This document shows, piece after piece, positions 24,644-34,426 of a stretch of DNA of 64,000 nt (position 1 is the first letter of the stretch; each line of letters opens with the position of its first letter). Made by a program: the position numbers and the translations under genes. Source of the stretch: Helichrysum umbraculigerum (Eukaryota; Streptophyta; Magnoliopsida; Asterales; Asteraceae); assembly GCA_949592205.1 (NCBI GenBank), contig CATIUR010000001.1:215394250-215458249 (forward strand). Reading direction: 5' to 3'. Under the pieces are notes generated by a model that searched no databases, was not told where the DNA came from, and saw only the letters and a program-made list of their open reading frames with translations.

Positions 24644-25055
24644 TGTGCTCGGTTTTGTTACGTGATTTTGAATACTCGTATTTGATGTGCATACGATTTC
24701 GAAGAGATACGAACGAGTTAGGGTTTTTTTTTTCAATTTTGATTTTTTATAGCAGCTGTTTACGAAGGAGGGATACGAACGAACGATTTTTTGCGGTGGT
24801 TCTGTTTTTTGGTCAGTTAGGTCAGATTGTTAATGGTAGGAAGATTACAAAAATGCCCTCTGCTTTTTTGACATGTGGCGCACAGTGAATGGTTGGATGG
24901 TTTGCTTTTTTGTCTCTTGCATATGGGGTGTTCCTCTCTGATCCGCACCCATAAATATGGAACCATTAACTAATTCGAAACAAATAGGGAAATATTACCT
25001 TAATCCCTTATGAATTTATTTTTCTTCCGATTCTTGGATGCGAGAATTGCGCAAC

Positions 25056-25058
25056 TGA

Positions 25059-25097
<39 letters not shown>

Positions 25098-25100
25098 CAT
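25056..25100. repeat. ATT microsatellite flanking a MULE end
   Basis: About 14 ATT/TTA units ending in TCATCA, immediately left of the Pack-MULE at 25103. Similar ATT/ATC sequence lies right of that element (27545-27600). Confidence 0.9.
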
Positions 25101-25557
25101 CAGGGTCCAGATCAGAGGGGAACCCTCCCTTTTGAGAGGAAGGGAGCACACTTTCAATATTACCCCCTCCACCTTTCCAAATTTACATTTAGCTCCCTTT
25201 AACTTCCTCCACTCACACTCCTCCTCCTCATTACCCCACAACACCTCCCCTTTTCCATCTCTTCCTCTCGTAAAAACACACACAACTCTTTAATTCTCTC
25301 TCACTTTCTACAAAACACACAAACTAAACTAAAATAAATATATATAATCGATTAAGTAAGAGGCACAAGTATAGCTGTACTTGCAACGACTCACAAAGGT
25401 TTTTTGTTTTATACATCACCACCTCCTTCAACTAACTATAAATCTATAATTTCTGTTTTTCTCTTATTTTTTTTCTTTTTCTTTCTAATTTCAATTCAAT
25501 TCAATTCCTGTTTCATTTAATTTCCTAATTTCTAGATTTCCTTCAAACTAAAGCATA

Positions 25558-26080
25558 ATGATTTATAAACAACATCGTCATTCTAATAGCTCAAGGAATC
25601 AACGTCACGAGGTACGTACATTTTTTATATTTCTGCTTAGTTAATTGATTAAAATAGTCACGATGAAGTGTAGAAATAAAACACAAAATTGATTGAATTG
25701 CAGCAACAGCAGATGTTTTTTAATTGGAGGGAACCTTTAACCCCGGATCCGTAGATCCACGGAGCCCCACCCGCAAGAGGCAACCCGTCCGGCTAAACAC
25801 CTGGCCCCAGTGACCCCACACACGGGTGCATAGGATTTTTTGTATTCCCAGAGGCTCGAACCCGGGTGGGGCGTGGGGATTTGCGGCGGCGGTACCACTG
25901 AGGCAAAGCCCCATTGGTCAACAGCAGATGTTGTGGCCTCGAATTGTGATTCGGAAGTGGCTTAATCGCACTTCTAAAAATTCAGAATACAGCGCCGATC
26001 CAGAAGATGATGATGATAATGATAGTGTTTACGAATTAAAACACTTAGATCTAAGCGGATCTATACCTGAAAATTCATAG
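25558..26080 (+). pseudogene. Captured 5' end of a gene, probably inositol polyphosphate 5-phosphatase
   Basis: A T/C-rich leader (25250-25557) is followed by ATG at 25558 and a 54-bp first exon ending at donor GTACGT (25612), then an acceptor TTGCAG near 25703 and a second exon to TAG at 26080, split by a SINE. Without the SINE the frame is continuous. The second exon gives MLWPRIVIRKWLNRTSKN followed by an acidic run PEDDDDND, which resembles the N-terminus of plant type I/IV inositol polyphosphate 5-phosphatases (WP-x-I-V-x-K-W-L-N, then acidic). Only the N-terminus is present, with no catalytic domain. The identification is from memory of the family and not aligned. Pack-MULEs are known to favour 5' gene ends, which fits. 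Confidence 0.5.
25718..25918 (-). mobile_element. tRNA-derived SINE
   Basis: 201 bp with a perfect 14-bp duplication, CAACAGCAGATGTT, at 25704-25717 and 25919-25932. On the minus strand an A-box-like GCCTCAGTGGTA is followed by a B-box GGTTCGAGCCT, the internal promoter of RNA polymerase III. It interrupts the captured gene fragment. Confidence 0.92.
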
Positions 26081-26159
26081 ATCTAGATTTAAAAAGTAGA
26101 TTTGAAAGGTAGATCTACTTTTTCGATCTAGATCTACTTTTTAGATCTATAAAAATAAT

Positions 26160-27175
26160 TCGACTGCATCGTGCGTTGCTGCATCTTGCGTTCAATTAAT
26201 GTATTTGTAGTAGTATTTATTTACTGCATCTTACGTTTTTTAGAACTTTAATGTGTTTGTAAATTTTAATTTTATTTTTAAATTCATAAAGTTAGTATTA
26301 CTTGTTTACTGCATGTTGTATATTAGTTACTGCATCTTACGATTTGTAGTGATTTTATGTTTTTCTGTAACTTTAATTTTATTTTTATACTAGAAAAATT
26401 GTTAATACTTTTTTTTTATTGCATCTTGTTTATTGCTACTGCATCTTATGTTTGTTTTTAGCTTTTTGTGTGTTGGAATAAAAAAATTACTTATTCTTAT
26501 TTTACTGCATCTTATGTAAATCATGGTTTTATCCTTGAAGTTAAAAAATTAATATTACATGTTTACTAAATCTTATGTTGTTTTAGCTTTTTATGTGTTC
26601 AAATAAAAAAAGTAATTATACTTATTTTACTGCATCTTATGTAAATCTTGGTTTTATTCTCGAATCTAAGAAATTAATACTACATGTTTACTGCATCTTG
26701 TATATTGTTACTGCATCTTATGTTGTTTTACTATTTTATGTGTTCAAATAAAAAAACTACTTACACTTATTATACTGCATCTTATTAAAAGTATGATTCA
26801 GTGGTTTTACATTGTCATGAAACATGATGCAGTAATTTTAATTAAACATGATGCAGTTGTTTTAATTTGATGCAGTGTATTAATTTAAAATCAAGATGTA
26901 TGGTTTTAAATTAAACACAAGATGCAGTTGTTTTAAAAGTATGATTCAGTGGTTTTACATTGTCATGAAACATGATGCATTGATTCTAATTAAACACAAG
27001 ATGCAGTGGTTTTAAAAGTATAAGTCAGTGGTTTTACATTTTCATGAAACATGATATAATGATTCTAATTAAACACGATGCAGTGTATTTTATTAAAAAG
27101 AATGATGCAGTGTTTCTAATTAAAAAATATGATGCAGTGGTTTAAAAGTAAACACGTGATGCGGTGACTTTAAAA
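26160..27175. repeat. ACTGCATC / GATGCAGT-rich region in the Pack-MULE
   Basis: Over twenty copies of ACTGCATCTT (first part, plus orientation) and AAGATGCAGT or GATGCAGTG (second part, inverted), in an AT-rich background. The switch of orientation occurs near 26790. The preceding 26060-26155 holds palindromic AGATCT / TAGATCTA text also found at 28334-28500. Confidence 0.9.
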
Positions 27176-27925
27176 GTGTAATTTAAAAAAAATAAAAAAA
27201 AAAAGTTTAAAAAAAATTATTTAAAAAAAAAAATTTTTTTTGCCGGAATCCGCCGCCGGCCGCCGGAATCTGACGGCGGCGATCGGATTCCGGCGACGGC
27301 TAGGTGGGGATGGTGGGGTAGGGTGGGGAATAAGAAGGAAGGGGAAGAGAGAAGAAAGTGAAGGGGTAAAAAAGAAATTAGAGGAAATGTAGAAGGGGTG
27401 TAAATGTAAAATAAATGTTATGTTTTTTTTCCTTAACATATGCCATCACTTTTCATCATAATTACAAAAATGCCACTCCACCCCTTTTTTTGTTGGTGCC
27501 CTTTGGTTCCCTCCTAAAAGAGGGTTCCCCTCTGATCCCAAACCTTATTTTCATCATTATTATCATTATCATCATCATTATTATTATCATCATTATTAAT
27601 GACAATATAACGTGCATAAAATGGTTGTATTTTAATTGATATTTATGGGAGGTCAACTTAAATTCAGAGGGTCAAAGAGTTTATTATGGCATGAATACAA
27701 GTATCAATGTGTGTTATAAATCATTATTGACATCCCTTAAAGCTATCGTTATCATTTTCCTTATCACTATTATAGAAAAGGATCATAGGGGCAGGAGGAG
27801 CAGCCCTATCTTAACCATTTATTTTATGATCCAACGGTTGATATCATCTCATGCAATTCAAGGGTTTATTTTGCAAGCTCATTTGGACGGAGGGGCCTAC
27901 ATGCAAATTTCATGAAGTGAGGTGA

Positions 27926-27944
27926 GGGGGGGGGGGGGGGGGGG
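27926..27944 (+). repeat. G19 homopolymer
   Basis: Nineteen consecutive G on the plus strand, just after GTGAGGTGA. Copy number may be affected by sequencing error. Confidence 0.9.
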
Positions 27945-28035
27945 TGTAAGTTGGGCAGCCCATGGTCAACATTCATCATTTACACAAAACACACACAACA
28001 CCTAAACACTCTCTCCACACACACACACACACACA

Positions 28036-28345
28036 CAAACCATTCACCACCACCACCTTCATTCACCGCCACCATCACCTTCACCGCCAACGTATTTCAC
28101 CGCCTTCGTCATTCACCACCACCACTACCTTCACCATCACCGTTCATATTCACCGCATCTTAACCATCACCGTTATCCTTCATCGCCACCACCACGTTCA
28201 CTTTCACCTTCACCGTCCGCGTTCACCGTCTCCGTCCACCACCACCACCTTTACCGTCACCGTTCATCACCACTTTCACCGTCACAATCTTCCACCACGT
28301 TCACCGTCACTGTCCACAACCACCTTCACCATCTAGATATGAATG
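28036..28345 (+). repeat. Low-complexity TTCACC(A/G)CC tract
   Basis: About 300 bp of degenerate C/T/A text (TTCACCGCC, CACCACCACC, CACCGTCACCGTT) almost free of G. It reads as a His/Thr/Pro-rich frame at 27962-28336, which I take as a by-product of composition rather than a gene. Confidence 0.8.
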
Positions 28346-28994
28346 TGCATGTAGATGTAGATCTACTTTTCATATCTAGATCGGAAAAAAGTAGATCCGG
28401 ATCTACTTTTTCAGATCTAGATCTAAAATTTTAGATCTGAAAAAAAGTCACTGCATTTTATGCTTAAGCTACTGCATTTTAGATCTACTAAAGTAGATCT
28501 GAAAAAAATCACAGCACTTTCGTTCTTTCTCTTAATGCATTTTAATTGCAGCTGCATTTTACGTTAACATGTTGAAATAAACAAAAAAAAGGTCTACTGC
28601 ATTTTATAGGAAAAAGCACTAAAAACATTTTAGCTGCATTTTACACTACGCACTGCATTTTACGTCCATTTGTTGAAAAAAAGACATTTTACTGCATTTT
28701 ATAGGTAAATTGTTTTATAACAATAGAAAAAAAACATAAAATGCAGTAAAAAATAAAGGTAATTTGATTTTCGTGAAAAACGCTTTGACTTTTGATTTTT
28801 AATTTTTTTTTTATTGAATAAATTTTCGAGCAAATTTTTGGTCAGGTCCCCAATTTTATTAAATTGCAAAATAGTCCCTGATGGCTGATGGCATGAGAGG
28901 GAGGACTGCGGGTGACATGTGTCACCTTCTAGTTGGTCTACAACCTGCTTTTTCTACCCCCAATAAAGTGTCTGTTTCTCTAAACCCCACCCTC

Positions 28995-28995
<1 letters not shown>

Positions 28996-29071
<76 letters not shown>
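28996..29071. repeat. TTA microsatellite
   Basis: About 25 TTA units. It produces a spurious poly-leucine frame. Confidence 0.95.
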
Positions 29072-29072
<1 letters not shown>

Positions 29073-29084
29073 CTATGCTTATTA

Positions 29085-29340
29085 CTCTCTCCGTCCCACT
29101 CAAAATGTCATGTTTTGATTTTTTAAAGTCTTTCTTTTTAAACTTTGACCTTAAATATCTTTGTTTGTGTTATATAATACTTGATGCAAAATATATGAAT
29201 GAGTTGGGTTTTAAATGTATTTTCATTGGTATAATTTTCATCATGTATTATATAACACAAACAAAGATATTTATGGTCAAAATTGAAAAAGAAAGAATTC
29301 AAAAAGTCAAAACATGACACTTTGGATGGAACGGAGGGAG
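29085..29340. mobile_element. Stowaway (Tc1/mariner) MITE
   Basis: 256 bp ending in CTCTCTCCGTCCCACTC and, in reverse, CTCCCTCCGTTCCATCC, flanked by TA on each side (29083-29084, 29341-29342). CTCCCTCCGT is the Stowaway signature. The arms fold back over most of the length. Confidence 0.93.
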
Positions 29341-29524
29341 TATTATTATTATTATTATTCCTCCCACTTTTGTTTCTCAAAATTAAAAAGAATGCAAAGC
29401 ATCCTTTTGATCACTATCCATACTCGTCACAAACAACCCATAGTCTTATTAAATTTGGCATGTCTCTTATATATATAAGGCTATTGGCTTTTACATACAC
29501 TAGTGGGAACCTCACTTATGCCAC

Positions 29525-29889
29525 AACTAAGGTTGGTAATTCGGGTTGAGTTGGGTTCACATGATCGATTTGGGTTGACGGGTTTCGACCTCGACCCGTC
29601 GTGACCCAGGTTACTCGTTAAAAGAATGGGTCAACTTAACAGATTAGTTTCGTATTAACATTTCAAATGAACATTATTGATCAAATGACTTATTATGTGT
29701 AAAATGTTAATAGGTTTGATCCTGGTGACATTGAAATCGGATGATTTTGATGTAGAGTTGTATATAAGCTGTGTGATTACAAATAGCTACGATCATTTGG
29801 AGAAGAAATAAAAAATCTAGTTCATAATATTAAATAGCCAAATAGAAGGGAACAAGATAAATAGGGGAGTGGGGGAAGAAAGACAATAA
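29525..29889. other. Possible hAT-derived relic, no gene
   Basis: AAGGTTGGTAATTCGGGTTG and repeated GACCCGT/GGGTTGA words resemble hAT-type MITE ends of dicots, and similar words recur in reverse at about 30290-30370. Ends and target duplication unresolved. Confidence 0.3.
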
Positions 29890-30194
29890 GACCACTTGCA
29901 ACGCAGATGTTTAGGAGCTTTTTTCGAGTGAGAACGCCTACAACGCCCGCAATGGAGGCGTTCTGTAGGGGTGTTGTGTAGCTCAAAACGGGCAAAACCG
30001 GGGCGTTTTTGCGGGACCCAATTGCATTTTTTTCTTTCGAAGGTTTAAATCTAATTAAGTTTAATTAGTGGGATCTATGGGGCAAAAAAAGGGTGTTCTG
30101 TGTTACCATTGCTAGTGTTAAAAATGGTGTTGTGGTGTTATGCTGACGTGGCGCATGAAAAAGGGACGTTCTGGTATTACGCCTGTGAATGGTC
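29890..30194. mobile_element. Tourist-like (PIF/Harbinger) MITE
   Basis: 305 bp with a TAA duplication at 29887-29889 and 30195-30197. Ends GACCACTTGCAACGC and, in reverse, GACCATTCACAGGCG. The tips resemble those of the Harbinger element at 34057 (GACCGCTCACAACGG), a likely source of transposase. Confidence 0.8.
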
Positions 30195-30197
30195 TAA

Positions 30198-30850
30198 ACA
30201 TATGGATACATTCATTCAGTTATAAACTCATAAATGAAGAAGTTTATTTATATTTATTTAAATTAAAATTAAAAAATACTCGTAAACACAGATCAACCCG
30301 TTAACATGTGAACTCACCCAAAATTGATCGGAAAATGAACAGGTTGGCCAGTCTACGGGTCAGAGTCGAAGATTCTGACCAAAATGTTTGTATCCGTGTC
30401 GTGATTTTGTTTGTGCGAACAATTTAAGTTCGAAAATATAAATTTTTACGTTTGGTTTCACAGTAAGTTAGTGAGTTATCGAAATACTAATTAAGGTATT
30501 GGCATATCATATCATTGATTTTACAATCCAGAATGCGAGATTTATGCTTGAAACTATAGGTGGCAAAACGGACGGGCGGGTTGGTCTGGGCAAGCGAGAC
30601 TTAACGGGCGCGGGTCACAACGGGCTCGGGTCTCAACGGACACGGTTCACAACGGGCTCGGGTCTTAACGGGCTCGGGTCTTAACGGGCTTTGATGAAAA
30701 AACTTTTAAAAATCATCTTATTGCATCATTTGCGTTTAGATTACATTTCTCATATAACTTTATCAGGACGATTATGCTGTTGAACTCGTGTACAAATAAA
30801 CCTATAGAATTTATAATATAATTATTAACCTTTTGTACAAATTAGTGTGG
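30198..30850. other. No gene; hAT-like tip and 15-bp repeat at 30556-30690
   Basis: TAGGTGGCAAAACGGACGGG is typical of hAT-type ends. It is followed by about five imperfect copies of AACGGGCTCGGGTCT. Otherwise AT-rich with nothing recognised. Confidence 0.5.
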
Positions 30851-30859
30851 TGCATCATC

Positions 30860-31490
30860 CATCATGGTTATTGATCATAGGCACAAGCTAGTTGGAGGAG
30901 CATCTTCGACCCTTTATGGGCTAGCTGTTATAGTGATTCTCAAGAAGCTTATAAAAAATGGGTGAAAAGTGAAACAGTTGAAGAATTTGAAATCCAATGG
31001 GAACTTGTACGTGGTAAGTAAAAACCTTGAAATTAGTAGTTGGATGATGGAGATGAATAAACAATGAAAATATTGGGTTGACGCTTTCTTCAAAGACCGT
31101 TTTTCTTGCTGGAATGACAACTATTGGAAGAACCATTATTTTTTTGATGGATTTGTAAATTCGAAAACTATATATGCTAAATGGATTTGTAAACCAATAT
31201 GATAAAGCTGTTAATTCTCGAAGGGTTGCTGAAGAAGATGAAGGCTTGAAGACTATGAAGTCGATGCCTAGTTACTCGGTTACTCCTCTGTTCATCCAAA
31301 TAAAAGTGAAAGCTGGTAACTTTTTATATCCTTCTCAATATGGAGTTTTGTTATGTTAACATGCTGCCATAAACTTAAAACTATACATGTTAATGTTGCA
31401 GGTATATGTACGTACGTTATACCAGAAAATTTTTTGATGTTCTCCAAAAAGAATGGATTTAAGCAACAACCAACAATTTATCTCACGACG
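30860..31490 (+). pseudogene. FAR1-related / MULE transposase relic
   Basis: Fragments in changing frames match the part of FAR1-related proteins after the catalytic glutamate: EEFEIQWELVR near 30975, then YWVDAFFKDRF near 31076, AGMTTIGRT, FFDGFVN near 31140, and QYDKAVNSRRVAEEDEGLK at 31195-31250 followed by a KAGN segment near 31310. Stops and frameshifts separate them. No element ends found. It could be a dead MULE or a host FRS gene fragment. Confidence 0.65.
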
Positions 31491-32105
31491 CTTTAAGCAA
31501 GAGTCTGGAACAAATACGCTATATTTTACCTAGGTGGCCGGACAACTGGCGCTAGGTACAAAGTTGGTATTCAACTGTGAAAACAAAGTTATTGCCAATG
31601 TATGGTGTGTTCATGCTAATAGTACCAAAGCAATCCAATAAGCAAAGGACTCTCCTTAAGAGATAATTAAAAAGACTGATTACTTTTTTTGGTAAGGTTA
31701 AAGCCAAAAGATATTGAAGATGCATATCAGGAAGAGGAATATCAACATCTAACTAGCATTTTCTCTGATTAACATCCATATGTTTATGTTTATAGAAGAA
31801 CGATAAAGAACAGATCAGCTTATAGCACCCAAACAATCAAATCATTTAGACTAAAGAAAAAAACATTCACATCATATCCAACAAGCTAGCTACATCATAT
31901 CATCAAACCAACCGAGTATTGCAACAAGCAGACTAGAATTAACAACCAAGATGTGTGACATGCATCTAAAACAACCGACCCGAGTATTCCCAAAATATTA
32001 CAAGAAGGTAACGATATCATGATTGGCACTTAGTACAACAACATAAAATGAAGGTAACCATACGTATAGTATATAGACTATAAAGAAAACCGGAATGTAC
32101 CATCT
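31491..32105. other. Intergenic, nothing recognised
   Basis: AT-rich, no ORF over about 60 codons and no element ends seen. It would contain the 3' flank of the NAC-like ORF. Confidence 0.5.
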
Positions 32106-32798
32106 CTAAAAACTAATTGCACCATTCTGTGACGTATCAAGGATGTGTACCAATGCGTACTTATCATCTTGTGTGATAACAAACTCTGTCATTTGGAATG
32201 TCGTCGACGTGTTAGGTTCAAAATAGAATTTTAATTCGTTTTTCAAAGCAACCTGGTACCCATTTAACATGATCTTCAATCCTTTGGTGGTTGCCTTCCA
32301 AAAATCTTTGGAATCCCGTATAGTTCGGCTGACACGATCAGCCCTTTTAAAGGTTCGGGGAGTGTAGAAATAAGCATCCAAACGGGCATTTAGTAAATCC
32401 CGTGGGTACATCTGATAAATATCAATCCCCTCGACTATGTGCTGCGACATTGGAGTCGGTTGACCTGCCCGTTTATTGATAAGGAATTCTGTGACCAATT
32501 GGAGGTCTGTTGGCGAAAAGCGATCCCACGCGGTCGTCTGAGCCATCTTGCCACAGGTGCAGGACTCGCAAGGACATGGTTGGGCTAACGGAAGAACAAA
32601 ACCGAATACCCTAGGGTTGGGGTTTAGCGGCAATGGATTGATGATTGGTTGGTTGGGTTTTGTTAACTCCGGCAACGGGTCGATGATTGGAAGCGGTGGG
32701 GGGTTGGGGTCGTTGTTGATTATAGGTAATTCGGGTAATTGAGGTGGCTGGTTCAAAAGCGGGAGAACCTCATCCATTCCAACAGTGGTTTCGTGCAT
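32106..32798 (-). CDS. Intronless NAC-domain-like protein, 230 aa
   Basis: A single uninterrupted frame. Residues 1-75 are rich in Pro, Asn and Leu with repeated PLPxxNP text; next come CPCESCTCGK (four Cys) and a diverged NAC domain: RFSPTDLQLVTEFLINKRAG (A), EGIDIYQMYPRDLL (B), AYFYTPRTFKRADRVSRTIR and FWKATTKG (C), and ALKNELKFYFEP with TEFVIT (D/E). The GYWKATG-like motif reads DFWKATTK, and the final E motif (LCRIY) is absent. Plant NAC genes usually have two introns, so this may be a retrocopy or a lineage-specific diverged gene. The first ATG of the frame was chosen. It may be a functional DNA-binding or dimerising protein, or a decaying copy without stops. Confidence 0.6.
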   Translation of the reverse strand: MHETTVGMDEVLPLLNQPPQLPELPIINNDPNPPPLPIIDPLPELTKPNQPIINPLPLNPNPRVFGFVLPLAQPCPCESCTCGKMAQTTAWDRFSPTDLQLVTEFLINKRAGQPTPMSQHIVEGIDIYQMYPRDLLNARLDAYFYTPRTFKRADRVSRTIRDSKDFWKATTKGLKIMLNGYQVALKNELKFYFEPNTSTTFQMTEFVITQDDKYALVHILDTSQNGAISF

Positions 32799-32869
32799 GT
32801 ATGGTAAGCGTTAGCTGAGGAACAATGGCCGGAATCGGACCACGTTGTGGTGGACGGTAATCAAGATCC

Positions 32870-33085
32870 ATTTTGAAGTTGGTTACTACGGTTGTAACCT
32901 CGACTGTGATCGGAGTGAGTAAGTTGGCTACTACGGTTGATGTGATCGGAGTGAGTAAGTTGTTGTAACGTCGACTGTGATCGGAGTGAGTAATTAAGTT
33001 GGCTACTACGGTTGATGTGATCGGAGTGAGTAAGTTGGCTACTACGGTTGATGTGATCGGAGTGAGTAAGTTGGTTATTACGACT
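32870..33085. repeat. 36-bp tandem repeat upstream of the NAC-like ORF
   Basis: Five to six imperfect units of the form AAGTTGGCTACTACGGTTGA followed by TGTGATCGGAGTGAGT, some with an inserted TAACCTCGAC block. It lies just upstream of the ORF start, in the region expected to be promoter or 5' leader. Confidence 0.9.
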
Positions 33086-33089
33086 TTCA

Positions 33090-34053
33090 AATGATATTAA
33101 CTAGAATTTCACGCCCTCGCAGGATGTAAAAATGTTTTTTTAAAAACTTTGATATGAAATTTTAAATTCTAGATAAATGACTATATTTGATTTCTACCCT
33201 TTTTTATATAAACTAAATGTGAGTTCACATCTTTTGATTATTATACTTATTAAATGTGTGTAATTCGTAAGTCTTGAGGCATTATAATTTATAGTTCAAA
33301 TTAGATTCCAACCCGACTCCCCGAGTGAAAATCATGTATTCATAATATAGACTTTAATTTTCTTTAATAATTATAATTTTGTATATTCATAATATAATTG
33401 CACTTTGCGACATTTACATTCATGTAAGGAAAAAAGGGAAAAATTATATAGGTTGCATTCATTAACTTAATTTACTTTATGTACGTCTCCCAAAACCGAA
33501 GAGATTTTCATTACACGATCAATAGATATACATAGTGTTTTAACCAAAGTTGCCAAGATCAAAATGTTAATCAAGATCATTTTTATCTTTGCAAGATCAA
33601 GATCATAAAATAAAATCGAGATCATAAGACCCTACTTTAATAAATAATATATATAATACATATTTTATACATAGATTTATTATAAAACTAAAATGATCAT
33701 ATAATCTTGGTTACTTTTAACTTCTGAAATGATTTTTTTTTCTAAACAGTGTATTCATTTCTAAACTTTTGAAATGTCTTTTTTCTTTTTTTCGCTAAAA
33801 TGCGATTGTATTGTAGTCCGTCAAAAAACTCAAATAATATTTTCTTTTTTACTTTGCAACAATAACAATGAACTTGCAAATATAAGATAACGCAAATTGT
33901 TAATTTCTTTTTTCAAAATAACAAAATTAGTTCCTAACCCATACTACTCGATTTGTAAGAATTATAGAAATTAAAACATTATATATAAGTATTTGTTTAA
34001 TGTCAAATGGGAGGGGAACACCCGATTTCTTATTAAAACTTGAACTTGTGATA
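33090..34053. other. Intergenic, nothing recognised
   Basis: Very AT-rich. Short GATCAAGATCAT repeats at 33555-33625. No ORF or element ends recognised. Confidence 0.6.
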
Positions 34054-34239
34054 TAAGACTCCTCCCAACAGTGACTAACTACTGACGCGTTAGTTCGTGC
34101 CACGTCTGCGCCACATCAGCTTTTTCCACAACTGACATTAACTGACATTTACTGACATTTCACTCCCTACAGTAACATCACTTCTCTTATTTTCAGGGCC
34201 CCACACACTATTTTCTTTATTTATTTAATACACAAACTT

Positions 34240-34410
34240 AAATAAAACTTTTTCAATATAAAATAAAACATTACATAAATAAAATAAAACATTTCATTAA
34301 ATAAAATAAAACATTTCATTAAATAAAATAAAACATTACATTAAATAAAAAAAACATTACATTAATAAAATAAAAACATTACATTAAATAAAATAAAACA
34401 TTTATTAAAA
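34240..34410. repeat. 22-bp AT-rich tandem repeat
   Basis: About seven imperfect units of AAATAAAATAAAACATTACA inside the Harbinger element, downstream of the transposase stop. Confidence 0.85.
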
Positions 34411-34426
34411 AAGAAAATATAACTAG

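Larger units (their letters stand above)
14000..24950. mobile_element. Complete autonomous MULE with transposase and Ulp1-type protease
   Basis: A 10,951-bp element flanked by a perfect 9-bp duplication, ATAAATATG, at 13991-13999 and 24951-24959. Tips are GTTTCCGGATCAGAGGAG and, in reverse, GGGTGCGGATCAGAGAGG; similarity fades after about 20 bp, so this is a short-TIR MULE. It carries two genes arranged tail to tail with 616 bp between stop codons. The gene pair recalls the Kaonashi-type plant MULEs, which also carry Ulp1-like genes. All 14 predicted exons join in frame with GT-AG introns, so the element may still be active. Confidence 0.95.
25103..27544 (+). mobile_element. Non-autonomous Pack-MULE related to the MULE at 14000
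   Basis: Ends GGGTCCAGATCAGAGGGGAA and, in reverse, GGTTTGGGATCAGAGGGGAA, continuing to ACCCTC: near-identical tips that match the GGATCAGAG core of the MULE at 14000. Flanking 9-mers TTATCATCA and TTATTTTCA agree at 7 of 9, within simple ATT repeats, so the duplication is not certain. It contains a gene fragment (25558-26080), a SINE and an ACTGCATC-rich half (26160-27175), and no transposase. Confidence 0.8.
27780..28990. mobile_element. Probable third MULE-like element (ends uncertain)
   Basis: The left edge GGATCATAGGGGCAGGAGG and, in reverse, the right edge GGTTTAGAGAAACAGACAC resemble the GGATCAGAG tips only loosely. Stronger links to the Pack-MULE are shared internal modules: AGATCTACTTTTTCAGATCT text (28334-28500) and repeated ACTGCATTTTA motifs (28440-28745). 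No target duplication found. Confidence 0.4.

Noticed and set aside
25718..25918. tRNA gene (A and B boxes)
   Set aside because: No tRNA fold or acceptor end; flanked by a 14-bp duplication, so a SINE.
27962..28336. His/Thr-rich ORF as a protein gene
   Set aside because: Low-complexity TTCACC text without domain; composition explains the open frame.
28881..29126. Poly-leucine ORF
   Set aside because: Translation of the TTA microsatellite.
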